A DNA stretch of 64,000 nucleotides from Candidatus Nitrotoga arctica (GTDB lineage Bacteria; Pseudomonadota; Gammaproteobacteria; Burkholderiales; Gallionellaceae), in contig NZ_OU912926.1 in assembly GCF_918378365.1 (NCBI RefSeq), positions 2,046,001 to 2,110,000 on the forward strand, given 5' to 3'. Positions 1 to 9,775 of this stretch are shown here, in pieces. The notes under the pieces were generated by a model. That model was not told the origin of the DNA, searched no databases, and was given only the letters and a program-made list of their open reading frames with translations. Numbering within the stretch: position 1 is the stretch's first letter; each line of letters begins with the position of its first letter. Made by a program: the position numbers and the translations under genes.

Positions 1-1
1 T

Positions 2-1663
2 GCAGCTTATGTGTTTTTGCGTAATCTGGAGCATCGCCTGCAATATCTGGATGACCAGCAAACTCATGGCTTACCTAAAAATATTACCGATCAAGCGTTG
101 CTAGCCGAAGACATGGGCTATCCAGATTACGATGCCATGTTGAAACAATTAAATCACCACCGCTCGTTAGTAAGCGGTCAGTTCGCCCAAATTTTCAGCA
201 CGCAAAAAGATAACACGATAACAAGTACGCTTTGGCACGAAAATTTGAACGCGGAAGCGTTACAAAAAGACCTTGGCAAATTAGATTATGCAGACACAGC
301 AACCCTAGCTGAACGGCTGTTGCATATCCGTGACAGTGGCCGCTACCGCCAACTGCCGGACACCAGCCGCCAACGCATGGACAAATTGATCCCGCAGTTC
401 ATCACGCTATGTGCTGTGCCGAGCAACCGTGACCAAACCTTGCTACGCATACTCAATCTGTTGGAAAGCATTAGTCGACGCGCCTCCTATCTGGCCTTTC
501 TGGCCGAATATCCCAAGGTGTTGCCACGGTTGATCGGACTTGCCAGCGCCAGTGAGTGGGCGTGCGAATACTTAATCAAGCATCCCATTCTGCTGGATGA
601 GTTGCTTGATGCGCGTGAAATCTACCATGCACCCGATTGGATTGCTCTAGATACTGAACTGTTGACACAACTGGATCAATGCAATACGGATACCGAACGC
701 CAAATGGATGTGCTTCGTCAGTTTCAGCATGCCCAAACATTCCATTTATTGGCAATGGATTTGCAAGGGCTGTTGCCGTTGGAAACTCTAAGCGATCATC
801 TCAGCAACTTGGCCGACCTGATTTTGCACCATGTGTTGCAACTGTGCTGGCGTGACGCGCGCAAGAAGCACCAACAGCAAGCGCAATTTGCCATTATTGC
901 CTACGGCAAATTGGGTGGGCGCGAACTTGGCTATTCTGCCGATCTCGACCTGATTTTTTTGTACGACGACCCGCATCCCGACGCAGCAGAAATCTATGCC
1001 CGGCTGGCTCAGCGCATCAATACCTTATTAAGCAGCTATACCTCCGCGGGCCGTTTGTATGAGATCGATTTGCGCCTGCGCCCCAATGGCGCTAGCGGCT
1101 TGTTGGTCAGTTCCATTCCCGCATTCGCTGAATATCAGCAGCATCATGCTTGGGTGTGGGAACACCAGGCGCTGACACGCGCGCGCTTCTGTGCCGGAGA
1201 TGCACAAGTGGGCAAACAATTTGAAATCATTCGCACCAACGTGTTGCGCAAACCGCGTGATCTGAATGTGCTGCGCCAGGAGATCGTGGCAATGCGGCAG
1301 AAAATGCTGGACACCCATCCAAATGACAGCAATTTGTTCGATATCAAACATGATCGCGGCGGCATGGTAGATATCGAGTTCATAGTGCAATTTTTAATAC
1401 TGGCACATGCTCACACCGAGCCAAAATTGACTGCTAACAGCGGCAATTTGGCACTATTACTGCTCGCCGGTGAATTAGGATTAATAAAAGTAGAATTGGC
1501 GGAAGCGGTCAGCAACTGCTACCGCAACCTACGCGCACTACAACACAAGATGCGCCTGAATAACCAATCACCCTATCGAATTGACAGGAAAGCAATCGAC
1601 ACCACATCGGTGCTTACGCTATGGGAAGAACTCTTGGGGCCACATGGTCAAGAAAAACGATAA
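2..1663 (+). CDS. glnE: Bifunctional glutamine synthetase adenylyltransferase/deadenylase, C-terminal part (5' cut by window)
   Basis: GlnE adenylylates glutamine synthetase under nitrogen excess and removes AMP under limitation. The reading frame is open from base 2 with no start, so the gene begins upstream; about 553 codons, the C-terminal portion of an enzyme usually over 900 aa, are visible. The nucleotidyltransferase core is seen as AYGKLGGRELGYSADLDLIF, followed by YEIDLRLRPNGASGLLVSS, both typical of the adenylylating domain, then the helical C-terminal regulatory part. The C-terminus looks near complete (LTLWEELLG). The next gene starts only 32 bp after the stop and is an unrelated nuclease, suggesting that the normal downstream neighbour has been displaced. 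Confidence 0.93.
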   Translation, partial: AAYVFLRNLEHRLQYLDDQQTHGLPKNITDQALLAEDMGYPDYDAMLKQLNHHRSLVSGQFAQIFSTQKDNTITSTLWHENLNAEALQKDLGKLDYADTATLAERLLHIRDSGRYRQLPDTSRQRMDKLIPQFITLCAVPSNRDQTLLRILNLLESISRRASYLAFLAEYPKVLPRLIGLASASEWACEYLIKHPILLDELLDAREIYHAPDWIALDTELLTQLDQCNTDTERQMDVLRQFQHAQTFHLLAMDLQGLLPLETLSDHLSNLADLILHHVLQLCWRDARKKHQQQAQFAIIAYGKLGGRELGYSADLDLIFLYDDPHPDAAEIYARLAQRINTLLSSYTSAGRLYEIDLRLRPNGASGLLVSSIPAFAEYQQHHAWVWEHQALTRARFCAGDAQVGKQFEIIRTNVLRKPRDLNVLRQEIVAMRQKMLDTHPNDSNLFDIKHDRGGMVDIEFIVQFLILAHAHTEPKLTANSGNLALLLLAGELGLIKVELAEAVSNCYRNLRALQHKMRLNNQSPYRIDRKAIDTTSVLTLWEELLGPHGQEKR

Positions 1664-1695
1664 CTATCATCTCAAATGAAAACAACAATCACATT

Positions 1696-3480
1696 ATGAG
1701 CACACAAAGCATTCAGAGTCAGGACATTAAAATTTCCGAAGTATTTCAAGGGTTCTACTCCGTCCCCGACTATCAGCGAGAATATGTCTGGCAGTCTGAG
1801 CAGGTTGAGCAGTTGCTGACCGATATCTATGGTGAGCTCAATGGAGCTGATCCAGAAAAGGCACCGGAATACTTCATCGGCAGTATCGTCGTGTGCCCAA
1901 GCAAGAATGGCGTTTTTGATCTCATTGACGGGCAGCAGCGGATGACAACACTCTTCCTGATCTTGTGTGCGATTCGGGATCGATTCGAAGTTCTCGGCTA
2001 CAAGGCACCTGGAGCCCTTGCTCCCCAAATCGCGACGACATCTTCTGATGCTCACGGACGCGATGTGTTCCGGTATCGGCTGGATTTGCAGTATGAAGAC
2101 AGTGGCGATGTGCTTGTTGGAATCGCTGATAAGAAAGAAGATCCTGCGAATGGCCAAAAGACCCGTTCTATTGAGAACATTCTGAATGCCTATTCGTCAG
2201 TCATGACGTTCCTCACCCAGCAGTATGGTGACAATCCGGACGCCCTTCGGGTTTTCTACGGTTATTTCATCAACAAGGTGAAGCTCATCCGCATACAAAC
2301 GGAAGACGTCGCCAAGGCACTCAAGATTTTTGAGACGATCAATGACCGTGGTATTGGACTCGATTCCATGGACCTGTTGAAGAATCTACTGTTCATGAAG
2401 TCGGACCAGGATGAGTTTGAGGCACTAAAGAAGGTTTGGAAGGAACTTCAAGACACCATCTTCGATGCTGGGGAGAAGCCTCTTCGGTTCCTTCGTTATT
2501 TCATCTTTAGCAGCTATAGCGTGGAAGCGTTGAGGGAGGACGAGATTTACGGATGGTTCTCGAAAAATCAGAAGGTGTGCGGCTACGCGGACGACTCGCT
2601 GAAATTCGCGAAAGAGCTGCTCGATGCCGCAAAAGCCTACGGGCTATTCCTCAAGGGATGCGACCCATCTGGGAAGCAACGTCCCGAATTGCAGAGCTTG
2701 CAATTCCTTGGGGGCAGCGCAGCAAGGCAACATTTGATCCTGTTGCTCGCAGGAAGACATCTCCCAGATGTGCTGTTCAGCCAGTTGGTTCGCGAGGTCG
2801 AAAACTTGTTTTTCATCTACGTGGCGAGCCGCGAGAACACTCGTGATTTCGAGCGAAACTTTGCCAGATGGGCACCTGAACTGAAGAAGGCAAAAACAGA
2901 GGAAACTTTACAGCTGTTCCTGCGACAACGCATTGAACCGTCAAAGGCTGCCCTATCCGGGAGATTCGACGACGCATTCAAGCGAATGACTTCCGAAGAA
3001 CTTCAGGTTTATCGCTTGCGCTACATTCTCGCAAAGCTTAACCAATATGTAGAGGTCAGCGCATACGGCGAAACAGAAGGCACGAAGTGGTTGAAGAACT
3101 ATGTAGCAAACGAGTTTCAGATCGAGCACATCCAGCCACAAAAACCATGTCAGGAAGCACTCGATGAATTTGGAAATGTCTCAGACCCAGCAATCATCAA
3201 TCGCTTGGGTAACCTTGTCTTGGTCGAGAAGCCGATCAACGCGTCGTTGGGAAATAAGCCGTATTCGAAGAAGCGGTTAGTCTATCCGCAGTCCAAGCTG
3301 TTGTTGGTTCACTCCATTTCTGAGCGACCCAAGATTGGGACGAATACGAGCATCGACCGCGCTGTTCGAGAACTCGAACCGTTTGCCGACTGGAATGAAG
3401 AAGCGGTGATTTCCCGACAAGCAAAGCTGGGTAGCATGGCTCGCGAAATCTGGAACGTCCCGAATACTGAGAAGAAGTAA
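1696..3480 (+). CDS. GmrSD-type DUF262/DUF1524 nuclease (type IV restriction-like)
   Basis: 594 aa. The N-terminal DUF262 (ParB/Srx-like fold, NTP-binding) shows VPDYQREYVW at 23-32 and the hallmark DGQQR at 78-82 followed by MTTLF. The C-terminal DUF1524 HNH-type nuclease shows IEHIQPQ (His478) and LGNLVLVEKPIN (Asn506 region) ending with K-rich NKPYSKK. Fused DUF262-DUF1524 proteins are typified by GmrSD, which cleaves glucosylated-hydroxymethylcytosine phage DNA; the modification recognised here cannot be read from sequence. The start at 1696 is chosen because the longer frame (from 1621) would overlap glnE. There is no accompanying methylase, as expected for a modification-dependent enzyme. 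It is an accessory insertion behind glnE. Confidence 0.88.
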   Translation: MSTQSIQSQDIKISEVFQGFYSVPDYQREYVWQSEQVEQLLTDIYGELNGADPEKAPEYFIGSIVVCPSKNGVFDLIDGQQRMTTLFLILCAIRDRFEVLGYKAPGALAPQIATTSSDAHGRDVFRYRLDLQYEDSGDVLVGIADKKEDPANGQKTRSIENILNAYSSVMTFLTQQYGDNPDALRVFYGYFINKVKLIRIQTEDVAKALKIFETINDRGIGLDSMDLLKNLLFMKSDQDEFEALKKVWKELQDTIFDAGEKPLRFLRYFIFSSYSVEALREDEIYGWFSKNQKVCGYADDSLKFAKELLDAAKAYGLFLKGCDPSGKQRPELQSLQFLGGSAARQHLILLLAGRHLPDVLFSQLVREVENLFFIYVASRENTRDFERNFARWAPELKKAKTEETLQLFLRQRIEPSKAALSGRFDDAFKRMTSEELQVYRLRYILAKLNQYVEVSAYGETEGTKWLKNYVANEFQIEHIQPQKPCQEALDEFGNVSDPAIINRLGNLVLVEKPINASLGNKPYSKKRLVYPQSKLLLVHSISERPKIGTNTSIDRAVRELEPFADWNEEAVISRQAKLGSMAREIWNVPNTEKK

Positions 3481-3748
3481 CCTCCGTCATGTCTATCAAT
3501 GAATCCATCGTATGGAGCGGATGAACACCCGCGTTACCAACGTTGCGATGCAGTGGGAGGCACATCTTCTCACTGTGAATCCGGCCAAACGGCGCTCCGA
3601 TTTATTGATGCGGCATATTAATGACTTGCATGCAGCCATGAAAACGGTGAAGAGTATATTCGTGCCAGTCGCCAATCCAAAACTGAGCGCAGCATCTGGC
3701 AGCGGCGGTATTGGGAACATCAAATCCGGGATGATAGCAACCAACGTA

Positions 3749-3777
3749 TTGACAATAGATACACAGATGGCTATGCT
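3749..3777 (+). promoter_or_regulatory. Sigma-70 promoter of the toxin-antitoxin operon
   Basis: A consensus -35 box TTGACA lies at 3749-3754 and TATGCT at 3772-3777 (4 of 6 to TATAAT), separated by 17 bp, 39 bp upstream of the antitoxin start. The -35 overlaps one arm of the inverted repeat at 3753-3791 and the -10 lies between the arms, so an operator-bound protein would block RNA polymerase. Confidence 0.7.
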
Positions 3778-3791
3778 TCGTGTATCTATTG
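3753..3791. promoter_or_regulatory. 12-bp perfect inverted repeat, probable antitoxin operator
   Basis: CAATAGATACAC at 3753-3764 is repeated as its exact reverse complement at 3780-3791, with a 15-bp spacer containing the -10 box. Ribbon-helix-helix antitoxins of the DUF1778/TacA family autoregulate by binding such palindromes over their own promoter; the binding itself is inferred. Confidence 0.7.
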
Positions 3792-3815
3792 TGTATGCAC
3801 CGAAAGGAGAATTCC

Positions 3816-4088
3816 ATGCGCGACGCCGCCATCAACCTACGGGCTTTGCCCGAGCAACGAGATTTAATTGATCACGCTGCAACTCTGCTAGGCAAGAACC
3901 GTTCGGATTTCATGCTCGAGGCTGCCTGCTCAGCCGCGCAGGCGGTAATACTTGACCAGGTTTTTTTCAGCCTGAATACCGACAAGTTCCAGCAGTTCAC
4001 GGCAATGCTCGACGCCCCGCCCAGCCCAAATCCAGGGCTTGAGCGCCTCATGGCCGTGACAGCTCCTTGGGCCACCGTCAAAGCATGA
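3816..4088 (+). CDS. DUF1778 (TacA-like) ribbon-helix-helix antitoxin
   Basis: 90 aa. The N-terminus MRDAAINLRALPEQRDLIDHA is the ribbon-helix-helix DNA-binding part of DUF1778 antitoxins, followed by KNRSDFMLEAA and a C-terminal toxin-neutralising tail. It should repress its own promoter and block the acetyltransferase encoded next. The start at 3816 is fixed by AAAGGAGA at 3803-3810; a longer frame from 3780 would run through the operator. The stop overlaps the toxin start (ATGA at 4085-4088), implying translational coupling. Confidence 0.9.
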   Translation: MRDAAINLRALPEQRDLIDHAATLLGKNRSDFMLEAACSAAQAVILDQVFFSLNTDKFQQFTAMLDAPPSPNPGLERLMAVTAPWATVKA

Positions 4089-4579
4089 GTTTGCAACTCA
4101 ACGCACCTCAGCCACTCGCCACCACCCACATTTTGGATCGATTTGAGTGCGGCGAGGGCGTTCTCGACGAGTGGCTCAAGCGCCGCGCAATGGTCAACCA
4201 AATGAGCGGAGCTAGCCGCACGTTTGTAGTGGCGGATCAGGATAGTCATGTTTACGGCTACTATGCCATGGCTGCGGGCGCTGTCTCGCATCAGATGGCA
4301 ACCAGTTCTGTGCGTCGAAACATGCCCGATCCCGTTCCCGTAATGGTTCTGGCTCGGCTCGCGGTTGACCACCATGCCCAAGGCATTAAGCTTGGCGCAT
4401 CCCTACTGCAAGACGCCGTCAACCGGGCTGTGGTGGTTTCTCAGAACGCCGGTGTCCGAGCTCTGCTGGTGCATGCACTTCACGACCGCGCCAAGGAGTT
4501 CTACGAGCACTACGGTTTTCAGTCGTCGCCGTTGCATCCGATGACGCTGATGCTGAGATTGAATATCGGCAAGGCATGA
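4085..4579 (+). CDS. GNAT acetyltransferase toxin (TacT/AtaT-like)
   Basis: 164 aa, usual length for TacT/AtaT toxins, which acetylate the amino acid on charged tRNAs and stop translation. The acetyl-CoA-binding stretch is visible as LARLAVDHHAQGIKLGASLL (an R/Q-x-x-G-x-G/A-type loop), and the C-terminal Tyr-containing motif as KEFYEHYGF. The N-terminus FECGEGVLDEWLKRRA is typical of this toxin group. Start overlaps the antitoxin stop. Both the gene order and the operator support a functional type II module; which tRNA is acetylated cannot be told. Confidence 0.9.
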   Translation: MSLQLNAPQPLATTHILDRFECGEGVLDEWLKRRAMVNQMSGASRTFVVADQDSHVYGYYAMAAGAVSHQMATSSVRRNMPDPVPVMVLARLAVDHHAQGIKLGASLLQDAVNRAVVVSQNAGVRALLVHALHDRAKEFYEHYGFQSSPLHPMTLMLRLNIGKA

Positions 4580-4590
4580 ACAAATGAAAT

Positions 4591-4776
4591 TCAGCGCTCC
4601 TCACTTGGGCAGCATGATTGCCGAAGCGGATGCGGCGGCTTGGGCAACTGACTGATGCGATCCATGCGCTGCTGTAGCTTCGTTGCTGATCCACGCTTCT
4701 CTGTTGCCGCCGTCACCGACAACGCCAAAGACAACTCACCACCTACCAGCTCCCATTTGATCTTTGCCCGCTCCAT
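4591..4776 (-). CDS. Possible small protein downstream of DUF1853 gene
   Basis: 61 aa, not recognised. It has a strong purine-rich ribosome site (AAGGGGGGAAAA directly before the ATG) and starts 16 bp after the stop of the DUF1853 gene on the same strand, so it could be co-transcribed. The C-terminal part is proline/arginine-rich and looks weakly constrained, so it may not be translated. Confidence 0.3.
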   Translation of the reverse strand: MERAKIKWELVGGELSLALSVTAATEKRGSATKLQQRMDRISQLPKPPHPLRQSCCPSEER

Positions 4777-4792
4777 TTTTCCCCCCCTTATT

Positions 4793-5752
4793 TCAAGTGT
4801 TGATAACTGGCCATTTACTGCACATTACAAATCCGCGTGTCGCTTCGCGCCAGCTATTATCCATATTGCGCTGGAGCTCGATCACCTGCACAGATTCGTC
4901 GGAAACCGCGAAATGTGCATCGAGTGCAGCGCCTATCTCAGTATGCTGCATCACGCTGGCTCCCGCATCCAGGCGCACCGGGGCCAGAAAACGTAAGCGT
5001 GGCAATATAGTCCAGTAGCTATCCGGTGTTGCTTGCGGTAGTACACCCACTGGGTGGCGTATCCACCAGCCGGACAAATGGTTGACAGATACGCCAGGGA
5101 TTGGTGTGATGGGAATAAAAGATTTTCCCACTTGTATTACAGGGTAGAACAAGTAGCCTTTGATGAAAGCTTGTGTTTTTTTCAGCGCTACCCCTTGTGG
5201 CAGTGCTGCGCGCCCGGCGGGTGTGTGGCCTAATTCAAGTTGATGCTGAAATACGCGATCCAATTTAATATCGAGCCGGTCGCGCACCGCAAGGCCGATG
5301 AATGCATGTTGCTCGGACAATGGCTCCGCTTGCAGGTAGAACTTTACGGCGGTTTCCCAATGACAAGTATTTCCATCGGCATCACGAAATAAAAAGTCAT
5401 ATTCACCCAAGGTGCGTTGCGCATTTTGAACCTGCAAATTGGTGGCAAAAATTTGCGTATCAGGTATGTGCGCTAACCAGAATGCAATGAGCGATTCAAA
5501 ATATTGGCCAAGGCGGCGTGTTGGACGCTGGGCAATAAAGTCATGCAGGCTGTGCGGGTCATGATCCAATCCAGCCAACCACTGGACACATGTTTTTAAT
5601 TGCGCGCGGCACCATTCGTCTTCCACCACGCGTCCGGCATACGCCGCCCAAGTTTCATCCAGCAATCCCGGCGAACCGATAACCCACGCGAGGTCGCGGA
5701 CAGTAGGGTCGCGTAATGAGTCCATGAACGAATCTTGCGGGAGGAGAGACAT
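4793..5752 (-). CDS. DUF1853 family protein
   Basis: About 319 aa. Family assignment rests on the N-terminal FMDSLRDPTVRDLAWVIGSP, the central GRPTRRLGQYFESLIAFWL-like block (RRLGQYFESLIAFWL), GEYDFLF and HWETAVKFYL, which give the conserved acidic/Lys pattern of this PD-(D/E)XK-like family of unknown role. The frame remains open upstream to 5860, overlapping the preceding methyltransferase gene; the Met at 5752 is preferred, a later Met at 5725 is also possible, and neither has a strong ribosome site. It reads downstream of the methyltransferase. Confidence 0.75.
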   Translation of the reverse strand: MSLLPQDSFMDSLRDPTVRDLAWVIGSPGLLDETWAAYAGRVVEDEWCRAQLKTCVQWLAGLDHDPHSLHDFIAQRPTRRLGQYFESLIAFWLAHIPDTQIFATNLQVQNAQRTLGEYDFLFRDADGNTCHWETAVKFYLQAEPLSEQHAFIGLAVRDRLDIKLDRVFQHQLELGHTPAGRAALPQGVALKKTQAFIKGYLFYPVIQVGKSFIPITPIPGVSVNHLSGWWIRHPVGVLPQATPDSYWTILPRLRFLAPVRLDAGASVMQHTEIGAALDAHFAVSDESVQVIELQRNMDNSWREATRGFVMCSKWPVINT

Positions 5753-5819
5753 ATTGACTAAAGTTGTTGTGGCAATGACGGCTGTGTGAGTGTAGCCGGA
5801 TAACAGCAGGGGTCTGCCT

Positions 5820-6638
5820 CTATACGGGCTTATAGCCCACGCTGATGAGAATTTCCACATTCATCCAAATGCCTTGCTCTTCGACAAGTAATTCTATTTC
5901 TTCCTGATGCGATTGCCGGAAGCGTGCTAAATCAGATGAAGAAAGCTGACTCAATAAGCCGCGAAAGCCGCTATACCATAAAACATCCCACCACTCTTCA
6001 AACCCGGCAAGATGGTATCCAACCTGATAGGTATACGTATGCAATCGTTCCAGCTCCGCTGCTTGATACAAAATATGGATTTTCTCTACGCTGTCCAGTC
6101 GTTTCCAAGATAGCGATGGCATAGCTACCCCATAGGTCAAAATGCGCTCGATAAATTTTTGCGCTAGAGGATCCATAACAGCGCCCGTAAAGCTTGAAAT
6201 TCCAATAGCGCCACCGGGTTTAACATGTTTGGCGATGGCTTTGAATCCGGCCTCCATATCAGGCAGGAAGAAGATGCCAAAACCACAACAAGCGGCATCA
6301 AATGAGTCGGCGTTAAAATTTGAGGCCTCCATATCCAGACATAAAAAATCGAGATTGGTTAACTGTTGTTGCTGAGCTTTGACCTTCGCCTTCGCCAACA
6401 TTCCATCGGATAAATCAATGGCCGTCACATGCCCTGCGCCCAGCCGCTGTGCACAAGCCAGCGCAACCAAGCCTGTGCCAGTGGCTACATCCAACACATG
6501 TTCATTTCCAGCAAACTTCATGCTGTTCGCCAAATGTTCTGCCGCCGCTAAAAAAAAGCGCAGTGCGGGCTTGTCATAGCCTTCTGCCGCATTATTAAAC
6601 GTTTCTTTAATTTTATATTTATACTCTTGCGTATCCAT
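5820..6638 (-). CDS. Class I SAM-dependent methyltransferase (UbiE-like)
   Basis: 272 aa. SAM-binding motif I is HVLDVATGTGLVALA at about 48-61, with the acidic VTAIDLS (motif II) and a motif-III-like FDAACCGFGIFFL. The fold resembles UbiE/COQ5-type enzymes acting on small molecules. The C-terminal half (SWKRLDSVEKIHILY...FEEWWDVLWYSGFR) is conserved in a group of bacterial methyltransferases of unknown substrate. Next gene downstream is DUF1853. Substrate not assignable. Confidence 0.8.
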   Translation of the reverse strand: MDTQEYKYKIKETFNNAAEGYDKPALRFFLAAAEHLANSMKFAGNEHVLDVATGTGLVALACAQRLGAGHVTAIDLSDGMLAKAKVKAQQQQLTNLDFLCLDMEASNFNADSFDAACCGFGIFFLPDMEAGFKAIAKHVKPGGAIGISSFTGAVMDPLAQKFIERILTYGVAMPSLSWKRLDSVEKIHILYQAAELERLHTYTYQVGYHLAGFEEWWDVLWYSGFRGLLSQLSSSDLARFRQSHQEEIELLVEEQGIWMNVEILISVGYKPV

Positions 6639-6749
6639 AACAATATTGGAGTGTGGGTGTTTTTCTAAATGTTGAAAATAGTCTTGAGCGAAAAGGCGCT
6701 ACGCTCCAGGTCCAAGCCATGGAAAGCTACGCCAGCTGCAATTCCTGGT

Positions 6750-8720
6750 TTATTGAATAACGTGCTTTAGTTGTTCAAGAATCGCCGGATTTTCCAGCGT
6801 CGAAATGTCCTGCGTTATTTCTTCACCCTTGGCAAGGGCGCGCAGCAAACGACGCATAATCTTGCCGGAGCGCGTCTTGGGCAAATTGTCACCGAAGCGA
6901 ATTTCGTCCGGCTTGGCGATTGGACCGAGTTCCTTGCTGACCCACTCACGCAGAATTTCTGAAATTTGTTTTGCGGTAGCGGCATCCTTCGGCCGCGAGC
7001 CTTTTAACACCACAAATACTACTATGGCCTCTCCTTTTATCTCATGCGGCTTTCCAACGACAGCAGCTTCCGCCACCAACGAATTGGACGCCAGCGCAGA
7101 CTCTATTTCCATAGTTCCCAAGCGGTGGCCGGATACTTTCAGTACGTCGTCAATGCGTCCCAGGATCCAGAAATAACCGTCTTCGTCGCGGTGTGCTGAA
7201 TCGCCCGCCAAGTAAGCGCCTTTCATTTCTTCTGGAAAATAGCCTTTGCGATAGCGCTCATCATTACCCCATATGGTGCGAATTTGAGACGGGAAGGAAC
7301 GTTTGATAACGAGAAATCCTCCATGTTGGTCATGCACTTCATCACCTGCTTCGTTAACGATGGCGGCCATTATGCCGGGCAATGGCAGGGTGCAGGAACC
7401 AGGTTTGGTTGCCATTGCTCCCGGCAGTGGTGCAATCATGTGACAACCAGTTTCAGTCTGCCACCAGGTATCCACAATGGGACAGCGCGACTGGCCGACT
7501 ACGGTGTAATACCACATCCATGCATCTGGATTAATCGGCTCGCCTACGCTACCGAGCAAACGCAGACTGGAAAGGTTGTATTGTTTCGGCAATTCGCCAC
7601 CTAATTTAATCAGCGAGCGGATGGCGGTGGGCGCAGTATAAAAAGTGGTGACCTGATGGTCCTGAATCATCTTCCAGAAACGCCCGGCATCGGGCCAAGT
7701 GGGCACACCCTCAAATATCACTTGTGTCGCACCCATCGCCAGCGGGCCATATGCAACATAGCTGTGGCCAGTCACCCAGCCCACGTCAGCGGTACACCAA
7801 AAAATATCAGTAGGCTTATAGTCAAATACCCATTGCATGGAAACCATTGTGCCGAGTAGATAGCCGCCGCTGGAATGCTGCACCCCTTTGGGTTTTCCGG
7901 TAGAACCTGAGGTATATAAAATGAATAATGGATGTTCCGCGCCCACCCATTCCGGTTCGCATGTGCATGGGAGACCGTCAATCAGATCATGCCACCACAG
8001 GTCATGTTTCGCATTCCACTGAACATCATTGCCCGCGCGTTTATAAACAATTACGCTATGCACTGCATCACAACCGCCCATGCTAAGCGCCTCATCCACG
8101 GCTGGTTTGAGCGGCATCATCTTACCGCCGCGGAATTGCGCATCAGCAGTAATGACGGCACACGCCTGCGCATTTTCGATACGCTCGTTCAAACTTCTGG
8201 AAGAGAAACCGCCAAAAACGACTGAATGGATTGCGCCAATGCGCGCGCATGCCTGCATCGCTATCACTACCTCAATGCTCATGGGCATATAGATAACTAC
8301 ACGATCACCCTTCTGAATATTGCGTGACTTTAGGGCATTGGCGAACTGGCACACGCGAGCGTGTAACTCGCGGTAGGAAATCTTGATCACTTGGCTGTCG
8401 TCCGCTTCAAAAATCAGCGCAGTTTTTTCAGGTTGCGTTGCCAGATGCTTATCCAGACAATTATAAGAAACATTCAATTCGCCATCCGCAAACCACTCGT
8501 AAAATGGCGCGCGACTTTCATCTAACACTGTATTGAACGGTTTGTGCCATACGATATGCTCGCGTGCTAGCCGTGCCCAATATTCTTCATAGTTTTGTGC
8601 CGCCTCACTGCATAGAGCCTGGTAGGCTGCCATACCAGAAATATTAGCTTGTTCGACGAATGCATTGGCAGGTTGAAAAACACGGGTTTCTTGCAAAACT
8701 GATTTGATGCTGGTGGGCAT
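6750..8720 (-). CDS. acs: Acetyl-coenzyme A synthetase
   Basis: 656 aa, the normal length. Catalyses acetate + ATP + CoA to acetyl-CoA through acetyl-AMP. The AMP-binding P-loop [18 protein letters not shown] is present, as are [22 protein letters not shown], the hinge region [13 protein letters not shown] and the C-terminal [14 protein letters not shown] holding the catalytic, acetylation-regulated lysine. The gene stands alone on the minus strand. It allows acetate assimilation or recycling. Confidence 0.97.
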   Translation of the reverse strand: MPTSIKSVLQETRVFQPANAFVEQANISGMAAYQALCSEAAQNYEEYWARLAREHIVWHKPFNTVLDESRAPFYEWFADGELNVSYNCLDKHLATQPEKTALIFEADDSQVIKISYRELHARVCQFANALKSRNIQKGDRVVIYMPMSIEVVIAMQACARIGAIHSVVFGGFSSRSLNERIENAQACAVITADAQFRGGKMMPLKPAVDEALSMGGCDAVHSVIVYKRAGNDVQWNAKHDLWWHDLIDGLPCTCEPEWVGAEHPLFILYTSGSTGKPKGVQHSSGGYLLGTMVSMQWVFDYKPTDIFWCTADVGWVTGHSYVAYGPLAMGATQVIFEGVPTWPDAGRFWKMIQDHQVTTFYTAPTAIRSLIKLGGELPKQYNLSSLRLLGSVGEPINPDAWMWYYTVVGQSRCPIVDTWWQTETGCHMIAPLPGAMATKPGSCTLPLPGIMAAIVNEAGDEVHDQHGGFLVIKRSFPSQIRTIWGNDERYRKGYFPEEMKGAYLAGDSAHRDEDGYFWILGRIDDVLKVSGHRLGTMEIESALASNSLVAEAAVVGKPHEIKGEAIVVFVVLKGSRPKDAATAKQISEILREWVSKELGPIAKPDEIRFGDNLPKTRSGKIMRRLLRALAKGEEITQDISTLENPAILEQLKHVIQ

Positions 8721-9071
8721 GGCGCTCTCTCGGTATGGTTAATGTTTCATATTCTGGCGGGATTTAATGTAGATTTATTTTCGGATAGCGTCAACATTAA
8801 AGCTCACAGATGAGGCTCCACCCGTGCTTATTAGTCTAGTTAGGATATATTTGAACTTATTTGCCAGTCAAACTGCCAAATTGCGCAGTGACTGTACCTT
8901 GCCACTTCAAACTCCACTTGGCTGTATCAATAGTGGAGAAATGCTTATGATTATGTTTCTTCTGGCCCACCGAGAGATTCTGCCAAGCCTATATGATCAA
9001 AAGTCTATAATACAAACTTCTAAATTGACTCACTTTGAACCATTAACTATCAATCACGTTCAGGAGGCCCG
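8721..9071. other. Intergenic region between acs and DUF3617 gene
   Basis: 350 bp between divergent genes. A plus-strand frame at 8824-9165 is open but overlaps the DUF3617 start, has no recognisable sequence and no ribosome site, and is not called. The region must contain both promoters; the only clear signal is the ribosome site CAGGAGG at 9061-9067. Confidence 0.5.
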
Positions 9072-9602
9072 ATGCAAAAAATTATTCTTTCATTATCATT
9101 GTTGCTCGCGGTATCAACAGCAAACTCGGCAGAATCTCATATGCGCCCGGGATTATGGGAAATGACGACGACATCAGGCTTATTATCGCTCGTGCCAATG
9201 ATTCCGCCGGATCAAATGCAAAATTTGACGAACTTGGCTAAACAGTACGGATTTGATATGCCCAAGATTAATAATGGTGCAGCAACCTCTCAAGTTTGCA
9301 TTACCCAGGAAATGGCAAATCAAAAAATTCCAACTGTTTTGAATCAAAATCAATATGGATGTGATGTTAAAAATGCTGTCCAAACTGGAAACGACTACAA
9401 AATAAACCTTATCTGTGAGAACTCTGTCCTCAAGGGGAATGGAGTAACTGAGGGGATTTTTACGAGTCCAGAGAGCTTTACCGGGCGAACTGAATTCAAT
9501 GGAGTTGTACAGGGCAATCCTGTTAGTGAACGCGCCTACACTGATGGTCGATGGATTAGTGAAAACTGCGGAACAGTGAAACCTTTCCGTGATCCTCGTT
9601 AA
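9072..9602 (+). CDS. DUF3617 family exported protein
   Basis: 176 aa with a signal peptide (MQKIILSLSLLLAVSTANSA, cleavage about residue 20). The mature start RPGLWEMTT is the diagnostic opening of DUF3617, and four conserved Cys (QVCITQEM, YGCDV, LICEN, ENCGT) suggest two disulfides. Function of the family is unknown; it is periplasmic. Strong ribosome site AGGAGG. Stands alone. Confidence 0.85.
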   Translation: MQKIILSLSLLLAVSTANSAESHMRPGLWEMTTTSGLLSLVPMIPPDQMQNLTNLAKQYGFDMPKINNGAATSQVCITQEMANQKIPTVLNQNQYGCDVKNAVQTGNDYKINLICENSVLKGNGVTEGIFTSPESFTGRTEFNGVVQGNPVSERAYTDGRWISENCGTVKPFRDPR

Positions 9603-9775
9603 GCAAATTTACAACAACCTATGTCGTTTAGAAGGGGCTTGTTCCATAACGGCTCGAACTGGAGTGCGGTAAAACAGGTCAATTCCTTGACCCTTCATAC
9701 GGGAAAAAGCGGGCAATCTTAATGATTTCCAAAATCTGTTATTATTAAACTCCAATAACAACAACTGTTCCCGGT

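Noticed and set aside
3512..3871. 119-codon frame upstream of the TacAT module
   Set aside because: Runs through the promoter/operator and the antitoxin start; no recognisable sequence.
8824..9165. 113-codon frame upstream of DUF3617
   Set aside because: Overlaps the real gene in another frame, no ribosome site, no recognisable content.
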